From the NCBI GenBank assembly GCA_041398025.1, contig JAWKVM010000021.1, positions 124,001 through 188,000 of the forward strand: a stretch of DNA of 64,000 nucleotides, given 5' to 3'. The notes beneath the pieces were generated by a model that made no database searches, had not been told where the DNA came from, and saw only the letters and a program-made list of their open reading frames with translations. How positions within the stretch are numbered: position 1 is the first letter of the stretch; every line of letters starts with the position of its first letter. Of the stretch, positions 27,056-36,355 are shown piece by piece. Position numbers and translations under genes: made by a program. The stretch comes from JANQPX01 sp041398025. GTDB taxonomy: Bacteria; Pseudomonadota; Alphaproteobacteria; Geminicoccales; Geminicoccaceae.

Positions 27056-28484
27056 AATCACGGCGCCTCCCGGCAAGAGCCGACCTTGGCTGAATCACGG
27101 CTCCTCAAGCGCAGCTATCAGTCGCCGCAAAAAGAAATCGAGCAATGATGCGGTAATAGGACTTCAAGCGCTGCTCGACATCGAGCAGGAGGCGCGGGAA
27201 GTGGCCTCTAAATCCGATCTGCTATATCTGCTCGCGAATGGAACACGAAGAATGACCAAAGCGCGGCAGGTCTTCATTCTTGAGACTGCTGATCAAACCC
27301 GCGTGGTCAATATTTCCGGATTCCCTTCTGTTGATCGCTCTGCACCATTAGTTCGAGCCGCAGAGCATGTTGCGGGTAATTTTATCAAAGAAGATCATTT
27401 CAAAAATGGTGACATTTTTATATTATCAAGACAATACAACAATAATAAAGAAAAATTAGCATCACATCCATATTTAGACATGATGTTACTTCCTCTTTCA
27501 ACATCGGAAAAATCAGAATCTTCATATGGGATCTTGCTTTGCAGTGAGCAGAAATTTTCTGAAGATGATCTTGTCATTGCTAAGCGACTCGCCGGAACAT
27601 TCGCGCATGCGCTGCGAATTCTGGATAAGTCGCCTAACCTGATACTAAGATCTATCTATGACAAGATGAGAGATCGTCGGATTGCTGTTCTAGGCATAGT
27701 TTTGATGCTGTCGACCCTCGGGATTCCAGTGTCGATGACCGCCCTCGCTCCTGTCGAGGTCATGCCTGCCGATGCCTTCATCGTGGCTGCGCCCATGGAC
27801 GGCGTGATCGAGGACGTTCTTATCGCTCCGAATGAGCATGTCGAGAGGGGCCAACCGATCGTCCGTCTTGAGGCGACGGAGAAGCGCAACCGGCTGGAGA
27901 TAGCTGAAGAGGAGATGTTGATCGCACAGGCTCGTTTGAGACAGGCGCGGCAACGAGCATTCGACGATAGGGAGGCTCGCCATGAACTCAGTATCGCTTT
28001 GGCGAATTACGACCTGAAGGTCGCGGAACTTGCCTTTAGCCAAGAAGAATTTGGTCGAACAACGATCAAAGCCGCACGCTCTGGAACAGCCATTTTTGCG
28101 GACAGGCAGGAACTGCTCGGCAAGCCGATCGTGATCGGTGAAAGGGTCATGAAGATTGCTGATCCAAATCAAATAACATTGGCTCTCAGCTTGGATGTGA
28201 GTGACATGATCGCGCTGTCGTCTGAAGGGAAAGTCAAAGCCTATTTCGACTCGGACCCGTTGACCGCGCGCGGTGCCACCATCACCTCCGCCGACTATCA
28301 GGCGCGAACGATGCCTGACGGCACCATGGCCTTTCGTGTGCTTGCCGAGCTGTCGGGATCAGCTCAAGCACCGCCACGCCTCGGCGCACGCGGCACGGCA
28401 CAAGTCTATGGAGAAACGGTTCCGTTGGGGCTCTATCTGTTTCGGCGCCCATTGTCCACGTTGCGACAGTGGATGGGAGTATGA
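27039..28484 (+). CDS. GAF-like domain fused to a membrane-anchored HlyD-type adaptor
   Basis: 481 residues. Residues ~36-198 form a cytosolic GAF-like sensor (LYLLANGTRRMTKARQVFIL, PYLDMMLLPLSTSEKSESSY, FSEDDLVIAKRLAGTFAHAL). A single membrane helix follows at ~213-233 (RIAVLGIVLMLSTLGIPVSM). The periplasmic part has HlyD halves: AAPMDGVIEDVLIAPNEHVE, then a coiled-coil hairpin, then TTIKAARSGTAIFADRQEL. It thus links a cytoplasmic ligand sensor to an export adaptor. It overlaps the upstream adaptor and touches the downstream protease gene (ATGA). The GAF call is by pattern only. It probably gates or anchors the complex that handles the LEPR protein at 31142. Confidence 0.8.
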   Translation: MRPDSKITAPPGKSRPWLNHGSSSAAISRRKKKSSNDAVIGLQALLDIEQEAREVASKSDLLYLLANGTRRMTKARQVFILETADQTRVVNISGFPSVDRSAPLVRAAEHVAGNFIKEDHFKNGDIFILSRQYNNNKEKLASHPYLDMMLLPLSTSEKSESSYGILLCSEQKFSEDDLVIAKRLAGTFAHALRILDKSPNLILRSIYDKMRDRRIAVLGIVLMLSTLGIPVSMTALAPVEVMPADAFIVAAPMDGVIEDVLIAPNEHVERGQPIVRLEATEKRNRLEIAEEEMLIAQARLRQARQRAFDDREARHELSIALANYDLKVAELAFSQEEFGRTTIKAARSGTAIFADRQELLGKPIVIGERVMKIADPNQITLALSLDVSDMIALSSEGKVKAYFDSDPLTARGATITSADYQARTMPDGTMAFRVLAELSGSAQAPPRLGARGTAQVYGETVPLGLYLFRRPLSTLRQWMGV

Positions 28485-30622
28485 GCCCGTCAAGGGTGCG
28501 TCACGACGCTGGCCTTCGAGGGCTTCCTGCACTGCGCATGGATTTGGAAATCCAGCCGGCTGCAGATACCGAAACAGGTGAGCCAGCCTGGGTGATCTAT
28601 GATCCGCTGCAAAGACGATATTTTCAGATCGATCAGCGGACCAAGGAACTCATTCACCTCTGGAACACGGTGTGCTCGGTCGACATGCTTGCGAACCGAG
28701 CTGAGGAACGACTGGGTATCTCCATAGGCAACGATCAAATAGCGGACCTGGTCGCGTTTCTCCAATCAGCAAACCTTCTGGAGTCCGATACATCGGGAAA
28801 CAAGTATGCCACGAGAGCACGTCGCAAGGCCGATGGCGTCTTTCTACCATCAAAGCTGATCAAGAACTCTCTTTTCTTTAAGGTGCCCCTTATCAGTTCA
28901 GACAGATTTCTGAGAGTATTGGCACCTTATGTCGAGCCGCTCTACAGTTGGAAGTCGGTTGCATTCGTCGCCACCATCGGCTTGCTCGGCCTCTATCTCG
29001 TATCACGGCAGTGGGCGGTTTTTTGGGCCACGTTCAGCGAGACCTTCTCGTTTGAAGCTGTCGCCGGTATCGCTGCCTCGCTGCTGCTTTTGAAAATAGT
29101 CCATGAGTTCGGGCACGCACTGACAGCCGTTCGGTTCGGTTGCCATGTACCGTCCATGGGGGTGGCGGTCATGTTGTTCGCGCCCGTCCTTTATACCGAC
29201 GTCAGCGACACCTGGCGTCTTTCCTCGCGTCGCAAAAGGATGCTGGTCTCGGGGGCGGGCGTCGCCGTCGAGATTGCGATCGCCTGCGTCGCCACATGTC
29301 TGTGGGCCTTTCTGCCGGACGGCACCGCCCGGGGTATCGTCTTCATTCTGGCCACGAGTGCTTGGATTACAAGTTTAGCGTTCAATCTCAACCCTTTCAT
29401 GAAGTTTGACGGCTATTACCTCCTTTCCGACTTTCTCAAGGTCGACAACCTACAGCAGCGCGCCTTTGCCCTGGGGCGCTGGCGGATGCGTGAAATCCTG
29501 TTCGCTCCAGGTCTGGAGCCGCCTGAATTCTTCGCGCCGCGTCTCAGGAGGGGGTTGATTGCCTTTGCATGGGCGACTTGGGTCTACCGTCTCATTCTAG
29601 GCATGACGATCGCGCTTATCGTCTACAGCTTCGCATTCAAGCTGCTGGGCATGGCGATGTCCGCGTTTGTCCTTTGGTTCTTGTTGGTGAAGCCTGCCAT
29701 CAAAGAGGTCGGGTCCTGGAAAGCTTTGCTTGGACCGAAACTACCCCGGCTTCGATTATCGGTGATGACGGGGTTGGCGTTGGCGCTGCTCTCGTTTCTG
29801 TGCGTGCCATGGTTCTCGCGTATCGAGATTCCCGCCCTATTGCAGGTAGCCGATCTCACGCACGTCTATCCGCCGGAGTCCGCAGAAATCATCAGTGTCG
29901 ATGCGCGGCGCGGTGAATTCGTTCAAAAATCGACCGCAATTCTCCATCTTCATTCGCCGGAGCTGGATATGGAGCTGGCGGCAACGAAAATTCAGGCCGA
30001 CATCGTCAAACTTCGCCTGGCGCGCATAACGGTCGACAGCGTCGATCGCAGCGAGGCGCGTGTTCTCGCACGCGAGCTCGACTCCCTGTTGGTGAAGCAC
30101 GAAGGCCTTCTGGAGCGGCGCGAGGCCCTCGTCGTTCGTGCGCCGATCACGGGCACGCTCGTGGAGCTCGATCCCGAACTCCATGAGGGGCGCTGGATCA
30201 CCAGGGACCATCGGCTAGCTTCGATGTCGGCGCTGGAGACATCTGTCGTCAAAGGCTATGTCTCTGCCTCGGGTCTCGATCGTCTTCCACCGGACGCCGA
30301 AGGCGCCTTTATTCCCGACGATCTGACCCGCAGGCCGATCCCCGTGAAGCTGATCGAGGTGGTCGATGTCGGTTCGCTCACGATCGACATTCCGGAGCTA
30401 GCGTCAATTTACGGAGGTAAAGTTCTGGCGCGCGTGGATCAAGGACAGAGGCCCGCGCCAGTCAACGCTCAATATCTCGTCACTCTTGAGCCCCATGGCC
30501 AACACAGGGAGCCCTGGCAAGCTGTTCGAGGCGTGGTGAACCTGGAAGGCGCGTCAGTCAGTTTGATCGGCCTCGCGTGGAACCGGATTGCCGCGATCTT
30601 GGTTCGAGAGTCCGGATTTTAA
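28481..30622 (+). CDS. M50 site-2-protease-family membrane protein with PqqD-like and HlyD-like parts
   Basis: 713 residues from the ATG overlapping the upstream stop; an ATG four codons earlier (28469) is possible. The N-terminus (~30-100) is PqqD-like (VIYDPLQRRYFQIDQRTKEL). Several membrane helices follow, with the metalloprotease motif HEFGH at about residues 208-212 and the third zinc ligand in LNPFMKFDGYYLLSDF, as in S2P/M50 and YydH-like proteins. The C-terminal ~200 residues carry biotinyl/HlyD-like halves (ESAEIISVDARRGEFVQ and ALVVRAPITGTLVELDPEL) around a helical hairpin. Likely role: intramembrane cleavage and/or transport of the partner surface protein. All metal ligands are present, so it should be active. 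Confidence 0.88.
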   Translation: MSPSRVRHDAGLRGLPALRMDLEIQPAADTETGEPAWVIYDPLQRRYFQIDQRTKELIHLWNTVCSVDMLANRAEERLGISIGNDQIADLVAFLQSANLLESDTSGNKYATRARRKADGVFLPSKLIKNSLFFKVPLISSDRFLRVLAPYVEPLYSWKSVAFVATIGLLGLYLVSRQWAVFWATFSETFSFEAVAGIAASLLLLKIVHEFGHALTAVRFGCHVPSMGVAVMLFAPVLYTDVSDTWRLSSRRKRMLVSGAGVAVEIAIACVATCLWAFLPDGTARGIVFILATSAWITSLAFNLNPFMKFDGYYLLSDFLKVDNLQQRAFALGRWRMREILFAPGLEPPEFFAPRLRRGLIAFAWATWVYRLILGMTIALIVYSFAFKLLGMAMSAFVLWFLLVKPAIKEVGSWKALLGPKLPRLRLSVMTGLALALLSFLCVPWFSRIEIPALLQVADLTHVYPPESAEIISVDARRGEFVQKSTAILHLHSPELDMELAATKIQADIVKLRLARITVDSVDRSEARVLARELDSLLVKHEGLLERREALVVRAPITGTLVELDPELHEGRWITRDHRLASMSALETSVVKGYVSASGLDRLPPDAEGAFIPDDLTRRPIPVKLIEVVDVGSLTIDIPELASIYGGKVLARVDQGQRPAPVNAQYLVTLEPHGQHREPWQAVRGVVNLEGASVSLIGLAWNRIAAILVRESGF

Positions 30623-31141
30623 CATGAGTCGACATGAGCGTTCCGAACGGTCGCCAAAAGAACCTGAACCGGACAGTTGATGGCGACCACAATACGAAAA
30701 CCCAGGTCTCTTGAGGCGATACGTTCATTTCCGGGCAAGTTAACGCATTGTTAGCTTCGACATGCTAAAACCTCGTGAAATCTGTTCCTTCTGTTCGCGG
30801 CTTTCACGCAACTCCACAAGCGTGTCGATTGTCGTGGCGGCTGGTATCGTCTCAATCAACCGCTCGGGATCATCCCTATGGTCGTCGACGTTGTTCCCGA
30901 AAGATGTCTGAGTTCTGGTGAACGAACGATCCACGCCGCCTCTCAGCTGTCGTCCGCCCAAGTTCGAGGGAAAGCTCGCTGTGGCGATGAAGAGCGAGCT
31001 GCGCGTCGAGGCCGGGTGGGAAACTTAACGATTTCCAGCTCCGATCCTTCAGCCAGGACAGTCGAAGATATCGATCGAAACATGCCGAAATCAGGACATG
31101 CCTCAACAGCAGCTTCTGTTAGATAGGGGCATCCGTCAGCT
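30623..31141. promoter_or_regulatory. 519-bp gap before the LEPR surface-protein gene
   Basis: No frame here has supporting features. The area around 30738-30775 is AT-rich, with TTAA-N7-TTAG at 30740-30754 (one mismatch to the CtrA pattern). The gap is large compared with the overlapping genes upstream, so the surface-protein gene probably has its own promoter. Confidence 0.35.
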
Positions 31142-34100
31142 ATGGCCGGAGTTTCTGGGGGCTGCGAGGATCAGTGCGCCGGAGGGGGGACGAGCCATTC
31201 TTCGCCTGCGAGGCTGGTCTATCGGGAGCTTGAACCAAGAATAGCGTTCGACACCGCGCTGGTTGAGACAGCGTTGGATGCCGTCACGCATGACCTCCAG
31301 ACCAACATCTTCGACAGCGATGAAATGCCGAAGGCGTCCGGTGAGAGCGATTCATCTACCCTGTCATCCGACCTTGTTGATGCCCTCGGAAACTTTGCAA
31401 CTGATCCAAATGGCCCTGCAGAAGTCGTGTTTGTCGATCGATCGATCGATGATCTTGCCACGTTCGTCGCGTCGATTGAATCAAGCTATGAAGTCATTCT
31501 ATTGGACACCGATCGCGATGGTGTCGAACAAATTGCCGAAGTCCTTTCGACAAGATCCGATGTGGACGCAATCCACATCGTCAGCCATGGCAATCAGGCG
31601 GAACTCTTTCTTGGAACCGCCAGCCTTACATCGGAGTCGATGAACGAGCGGTACAAGGAAGAACTTGCCGTCATCAATCAGGCGCTTTCCGAAGAAGCGG
31701 ACATTCTCATCTATGGATGTGACTTCGGCGAAGGTAAGGCCGGGCTGGAAGCGGCGGCGCTGCTGGCCGAGCTGACGGGTGCGGATGTGGCGGCGAGCAC
31801 TGACGATACAGGACATGCCGACCTGGGAGGCGATTGGGACCTGGAGCTCACCGTCGGTGAAATTGAAACCTCGATGGCCGTCTCAGAGGAAGCGCAAGGC
31901 ACATGGATGGCAACGCTCGCCGTGAACAACATCTCGGTCGCGGTCACCGATAACGTCAACACCGATGACGATACACCGCTGATCCTCGATCCCACAACGA
32001 ACGACACCGACACGGAAGGCGATCCCGTCAATGTTGTCGAGTTCACCCAACCCAGCAATGGCACGGTAATCGACAATGGAGATGGCACCCTGACCTATAC
32101 GCCGACTGGCGGCTATTCCGGGCCGGACGGTTTTGACTATGTCGCCATCGATGACGGCGCTGGCCTCGAGCATTATTGGGCCTTTGATGGCGATGCCGCT
32201 GATTATGTCGGTTCGGCGGACGGAACGATAACCGGCACGACAAATGTTGCCGGTGATTTTGGGGATGCATTGAGCTTTGACGGAGTTGACGACAAGATCG
32301 TCGTGTCGGATTTCGCGTATAATAGCGATTTTACGATCTCATTCGAGTTCAAAATCGACGACAATACAGGATCTCTGTTTCAATACATCTATAGTCATGG
32401 ATCAATTAACGGTACAAATAGTCTGAATATTTTTATCAACGAATCGACTCATGGTACCGACCCCAATAAATTACGTACGATTGTTAGGGATTTTGACGAC
32501 ACATTAGACAATACTGCTCTGGAATTCGATGCCAGCGGTCTTATCGGCGACGGGCTTTGGCATACCTACACGCTCACCGTCTCGTCGACCGACGGCGCGA
32601 AAGTCTTTCTCGATGGAGCACTCCAGAACAGTGATGCCACGCGAGGGACGGATTCATTCGATCCTGGGACGGATCTGTTTTTAGGCGCACGAGAAGACTT
32701 AAGCTCCGACCGCTTTTTTGGCAGTTCACTCGACAGTGTCCAGATTTACAATACTGCCCTAAGCTCCGGCGAAGTCTCCGATCTTGATGCGAGGACGAAT
32801 CGGGCGACGGTGAATATCACCGTGAATGACGTCAACGACGATCCCTTCGATGCCGGGTCTTTGCCGTCGGACGTTGCGGTCACCGAGGATGTCGCCAGCC
32901 CGGTCGATCTGTCGACGATCGACCTTGCGGACGCCGATGCCGGCGGCGGGTCCCTGACCGTCACCCTCACGACCGCGACCGGCGGCGAGATCAGCGCAGC
33001 GGCAGGCGCCGGCATCACGGTGGGCGGCACCAGCACCGCGCGCACCCTGAGCGGCACGCTCGCCGATCTCAACACCTATCTCGACAATGCCGCCAACCTC
33101 ACCTATCTGCACGCCACGCCGGGCACCAGCGGCAACGACGCCGACAGCATCCAGGTCGCGGTCAGCGACAACGGCAATACAGGCTCGGGCGGCGGCGGCC
33201 AGGTCAATCTGGGCACCGTCAATGTCGACATCTCGGCGGTCAACAATGCGCCGGTCAACACCGTGCCGGGGCCCCAGAGCGTGCCCGAGGAGACCGCCAC
33301 CGCGATCACCGGCATCAGCATCGCCGACAGCGATGCCGGCGGCGCGGATCTCACCACCCGGCTGCAGGTCGCGAGCGGTGTCCTGACCGTGACCCTGTCC
33401 GGCAGCGCCGTGATCAGCGCCGGCGCCAGCGGCAGCGGCGACCTCACCATCCGCGGCTCGGCCACGGACATCAACGCCACCCTCGCCTCGCTCACCTATC
33501 AGGGCGACACCGACGTCACCGGCATCGCCGCCGACAGCCTGACCGTGACCACCGACGATCTCGGCAACAGCGGATCGGGCGGCGCCCAGCAGGACGTCGA
33601 CGTCGTCCAGATCGACATCACCCCGCTCAACGATGCGCCGGTCAAAACCGTGCCGGACGACGAAGATGAAGATGAGGAATCGTCCATCCCGACATTTGAC
33701 TTACCGGTCGACAGCAATCCGGACGGGATGCCGATCGACCATCCTATAGTGCCGCCTGGCCCGCCTGTCGTGGCGGAGGCTGATACGGATTATACCGAAA
33801 TTGCCATTGATGAAGTTTCGACGACTGAGATCGACCTGGAAAATTTCCCAGCAATCGAATTGGCTGGAGAGCCCCGTCTCGAAAACGAGATTCAAATCGT
33901 AGCCTCTAAATTTTCCCAAGTTACCAATAACAAGCCGGGATATGAAGCGTCGAGGTCAGTTATCGATTTAGGCCTGGGAGATCCAAATATAGCTGAGTTT
34001 TACAGTTCTCTGGATCAATTCGATCAAGATATGTCTGACGGTGAATCAATCGGAGGCATATCACTTTCGCAAATTTCACTAGGCGCATCGGCAGCAATGA

Positions 34101-34279
34101 CAGCCGGCTATGCGATGTGGGCTACCCGAGGCAGCGTGCTCCTGAGCACGTTTCTTTCAACGATGCCAGCTTGGAGAAGATTTGATCCCTTGATAATAAT
34201 CACAAAGAGAAAGAAAGAAAAGATAAACGAAAACAAAAAAATATCAGATCTTTTTTCAAATGCGAGAAGAGCAAAGTGA
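31142..34279 (+). CDS. LEPR/DUF4347 surface protein with LamG-like and cadherin-like repeats
   Basis: 1045 residues, acidic. There is no Sec signal peptide; instead LEPRIAF sits at residues 30-36, the hallmark of the LEPR-XLL N-terminal motif of large repetitive surface proteins. Residues ~90-255 form a DUF4347 domain (AIHIVSHGN with H149, DILIYGCDFGEGKAG with C193, TGADVAASTDDTGHADLGGD). Then come an Ig-like segment (PTTNDTDTEGDPVNVVEF), a LamG/concanavalin-like domain (~340-550) and two cadherin-like repeats (~565-835) ending in NDAPV. The C-terminus has a hydrophobic segment (ASAAMTAGYAMWATRGSVLL) and a basic tail. Likely secreted or anchored as an adhesin, exported by the genes at 26117-30622. 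Base composition is mosaic. Confidence 0.88.
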   Translation: MAGVSGGCEDQCAGGGTSHSSPARLVYRELEPRIAFDTALVETALDAVTHDLQTNIFDSDEMPKASGESDSSTLSSDLVDALGNFATDPNGPAEVVFVDRSIDDLATFVASIESSYEVILLDTDRDGVEQIAEVLSTRSDVDAIHIVSHGNQAELFLGTASLTSESMNERYKEELAVINQALSEEADILIYGCDFGEGKAGLEAAALLAELTGADVAASTDDTGHADLGGDWDLELTVGEIETSMAVSEEAQGTWMATLAVNNISVAVTDNVNTDDDTPLILDPTTNDTDTEGDPVNVVEFTQPSNGTVIDNGDGTLTYTPTGGYSGPDGFDYVAIDDGAGLEHYWAFDGDAADYVGSADGTITGTTNVAGDFGDALSFDGVDDKIVVSDFAYNSDFTISFEFKIDDNTGSLFQYIYSHGSINGTNSLNIFINESTHGTDPNKLRTIVRDFDDTLDNTALEFDASGLIGDGLWHTYTLTVSSTDGAKVFLDGALQNSDATRGTDSFDPGTDLFLGAREDLSSDRFFGSSLDSVQIYNTALSSGEVSDLDARTNRATVNITVNDVNDDPFDAGSLPSDVAVTEDVASPVDLSTIDLADADAGGGSLTVTLTTATGGEISAAAGAGITVGGTSTARTLSGTLADLNTYLDNAANLTYLHATPGTSGNDADSIQVAVSDNGNTGSGGGGQVNLGTVNVDISAVNNAPVNTVPGPQSVPEETATAITGISIADSDAGGADLTTRLQVASGVLTVTLSGSAVISAGASGSGDLTIRGSATDINATLASLTYQGDTDVTGIAADSLTVTTDDLGNSGSGGAQQDVDVVQIDITPLNDAPVKTVPDDEDEDEESSIPTFDLPVDSNPDGMPIDHPIVPPGPPVVAEADTDYTEIAIDEVSTTEIDLENFPAIELAGEPRLENEIQIVASKFSQVTNNKPGYEASRSVIDLGLGDPNIAEFYSSLDQFDQDMSDGESIGGISLSQISLGASAAMTAGYAMWATRGSVLLSTFLSTMPAWRRFDPLIIITKRKKEKINENKKISDLFSNARRAK

Positions 34280-35820
34280 TTTACAGAAACAAGCAGATCA
34301 GCAGAATATGCTTGGCCCTCGTGGGTATCACGATCGCCATCGTGCTTGCCTCTCTTCTTTTTGGATTATTGCCGGACGAATCCCGAAAGGAGCTTAATAT
34401 AAGGAAAAAGATCGCCGAATCATTGGCAATTCAGCTGGTAACAGCGTTGCATCAAAATGATCTTCGAACGATCCGAAATACCATTTCGCTGATTGAAGGC
34501 CGGAAAAGCGATGTACTTTCCATAGCTCTTAGAAAGGCTGACGGCAGTATCATGGCAGCATCCGATGGCCATGCGATATTTTGGGCCGGCGCGGACCCGA
34601 ACCGATCCATCCCAACACATGTTCATGTCCCGATTCATAACGAGGATTCGATTTGGGGCAACATCGAAATAGCTTTCCGGCCACTATCTTCCGACAAAAC
34701 GATTATGGGTCTTCCAAAGACGGTTTTCCTATTTTTGGGTTTCTTGGGGGCCGTTGGATTCATTAGTTTCTATGCTTTGCTACGCCGAGCACTTCGGGAG
34801 CTCGATCCAGGTGGCATCATCCCTAAGCGCGTCCAGACCGCATTCGATACACTAGCGGAAGGTGTCGTGATTATCGATGAGCATGAATCTATTCTTCTCG
34901 TCAATCAATCGTTCTCGAATGTGTTCGGCCAGATGGATGAGACATTCTTCGGAAAAAAAATGAATGACTTCGCTTGGCGAGAGCGGAACTCGACTGAACG
35001 AGTGCGTGACTTTCCTTGGAGCGACGCGCTACGCGAAAAATGCACATTGACAGCCGTCAGATTGGACGTTTTGGACGTGAGTGGCAAAGTTCGCAGTTTC
35101 AAGGTGAATGCGTCGTGCATTCTAAATGAAAAGGATAAAGTTTCCGGCGCGATTGTAACCTTTGATGACAACACTGAGCTGGAGCAAAGAAATGAAGACC
35201 TGATCCAATCGATTGAACAGCTTAAATTATCAGAATTGGAAATATGCCGACAGAATGAGGAACTATATTATCTTGCAAATCATGATCCACTATCGAAGTG
35301 CCTGAACCGGCGAGCTTTTTTCGTAAATGTCGACGAGTACGTTGAGAGCTGTCCCCATGAAGAGTTTTCGATCTGTTGTATGATGGTGGATTTGGACCAC
35401 TTTAAGAGCATAAACGACCGATTTGGACACGCTGTTGGTGACGACGTCATTGTCGGTGTGGCGGCTATTTTGAGGTCGCATGTAAAAGATCTGGGGTTTG
35501 TGGGGCGATACGGCGGCGAAGAGTATTGCATTGCGATGTTTGGTCTAGAAAAAGAAGCCTGCAAGAACCTGGCAGAAACAATCAGGAATGAGATCTACGA
35601 ATTGTCCAGCTCTTGGCTTCCTGTAGATGAACGAGTGACCGCAAGCCTCGGATTGGCGATATCCAAAAAACGAAACTGTCCTGTGCAGGATGTTATCAAC
35701 CAGGCCGATCGGGCACTTTACCTCGCCAAGGAGTCAGGGCGGAACCAGTCGATATTTTGGGATGAAATACCACGAAACTGCAGCACGGGTAGCGAGCGGT
35801 CTCTCGCTGTAACCGCATAG
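34276..35820 (+). CDS. Membrane-bound diguanylate cyclase (sensor, PAS, GGEEY)
   Basis: 514 residues from a GTG start that overlaps the surface-protein stop (GTGA), so the two are translationally coupled. TM1 at ~10-30, a small periplasmic domain, TM2 at ~148-168 (VFLFLGFLGAVGFISFYALL), a PAS domain at ~185-295 (AFDTLAEGVVIIDEHESILL), then GGDEF at ~335-495 with the active-site variant GGEEY at 413-417 and MMVDLDHFKSINDRFGHAVG. The inhibitory RxxD site is absent (HVKD instead). It should make c-di-GMP, probably to tune production or retention of the surface protein. An ISAs1 remnant begins ten bases after its stop. Confidence 0.9.
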   Translation: MIYRNKQISRICLALVGITIAIVLASLLFGLLPDESRKELNIRKKIAESLAIQLVTALHQNDLRTIRNTISLIEGRKSDVLSIALRKADGSIMAASDGHAIFWAGADPNRSIPTHVHVPIHNEDSIWGNIEIAFRPLSSDKTIMGLPKTVFLFLGFLGAVGFISFYALLRRALRELDPGGIIPKRVQTAFDTLAEGVVIIDEHESILLVNQSFSNVFGQMDETFFGKKMNDFAWRERNSTERVRDFPWSDALREKCTLTAVRLDVLDVSGKVRSFKVNASCILNEKDKVSGAIVTFDDNTELEQRNEDLIQSIEQLKLSELEICRQNEELYYLANHDPLSKCLNRRAFFVNVDEYVESCPHEEFSICCMMVDLDHFKSINDRFGHAVGDDVIVGVAAILRSHVKDLGFVGRYGGEEYCIAMFGLEKEACKNLAETIRNEIYELSSSWLPVDERVTASLGLAISKKRNCPVQDVINQADRALYLAKESGRNQSIFWDEIPRNCSTGSERSLAVTA

Positions 35821-35829
35821 CCACGGCCA

Positions 35830-36355
35830 CAGGGCTGTTCAATGCTGATTACAGTCCCTTGAGTTGGAGTGTCTTGTCGAGGCAGAGGGCGTTTTTCCAA
35901 AGAGCATCTTTGACGTTCTGAACGCCGTTGGCGCGGAGGATATTGAGGGCGGTACTGCGCAGTCTGGCAAAGACGCCGGGTTTGGAGCGAAGGCGGCTTT
36001 GATCCTCGTCGAGGGCGGTGTCGCGAACATAATGATTGCGGTTCTCGATGCCCCAATGACCTCGGATGGCGTCCGCGGCTTGCCTGGCGGATAGGTTGAC
36101 CGAGCTGACATGGAAGGCGATTTCGGCGCGGCGTCGCCACAGGCCGGTTTCGGCGTTCTTGATGAACGTGCTGCGGGTGACGCGGATCGCGCTTTTGAGG
36201 TGGGGCGCCCATTCTGCGCCGACGGCGGTCGTATCGATGTCGAAGACCTCGGTGCGGCGCTCTTCCCAGCGGGACCGGATGCGGTTTGAAGGGGGCAGGT
36301 CATCGGTCGCCCTGGTCGACAGGTACACGCGATAACTGGCGGGCACCGGAATCAT
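35830..36355 (-). mobile_element. ISAs1-family (IS4-like) transposase remnant
   Basis: Starting at 35830 is CAGGGCTGTTCA, which looks like an ISAs1 terminal repeat. The minus-strand frame 35849-36355 gives the C-terminal third of an ISAs1 transposase (RRRAEIAFHVSSVNLSARQA, ADAIRGHWGIENRNHYVRD, LDEDQSRLR), containing the final catalytic Glu in HWGIEN. The 5' part is lost where it meets IS66 sequence. Inactive. Confidence 0.8.

Noticed and set aside
30740..30961. 73-codon minus-strand frame in the gap before the LEPR gene
   Set aside because: Composition and start context are poor, and it has no recognisable feature.
32840..33660. CRISPR-like or tandem DNA repeats in the surface-protein gene
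   Set aside because: The similarity is at the protein-domain level; the two units are not regular DNA repeats with spacers.
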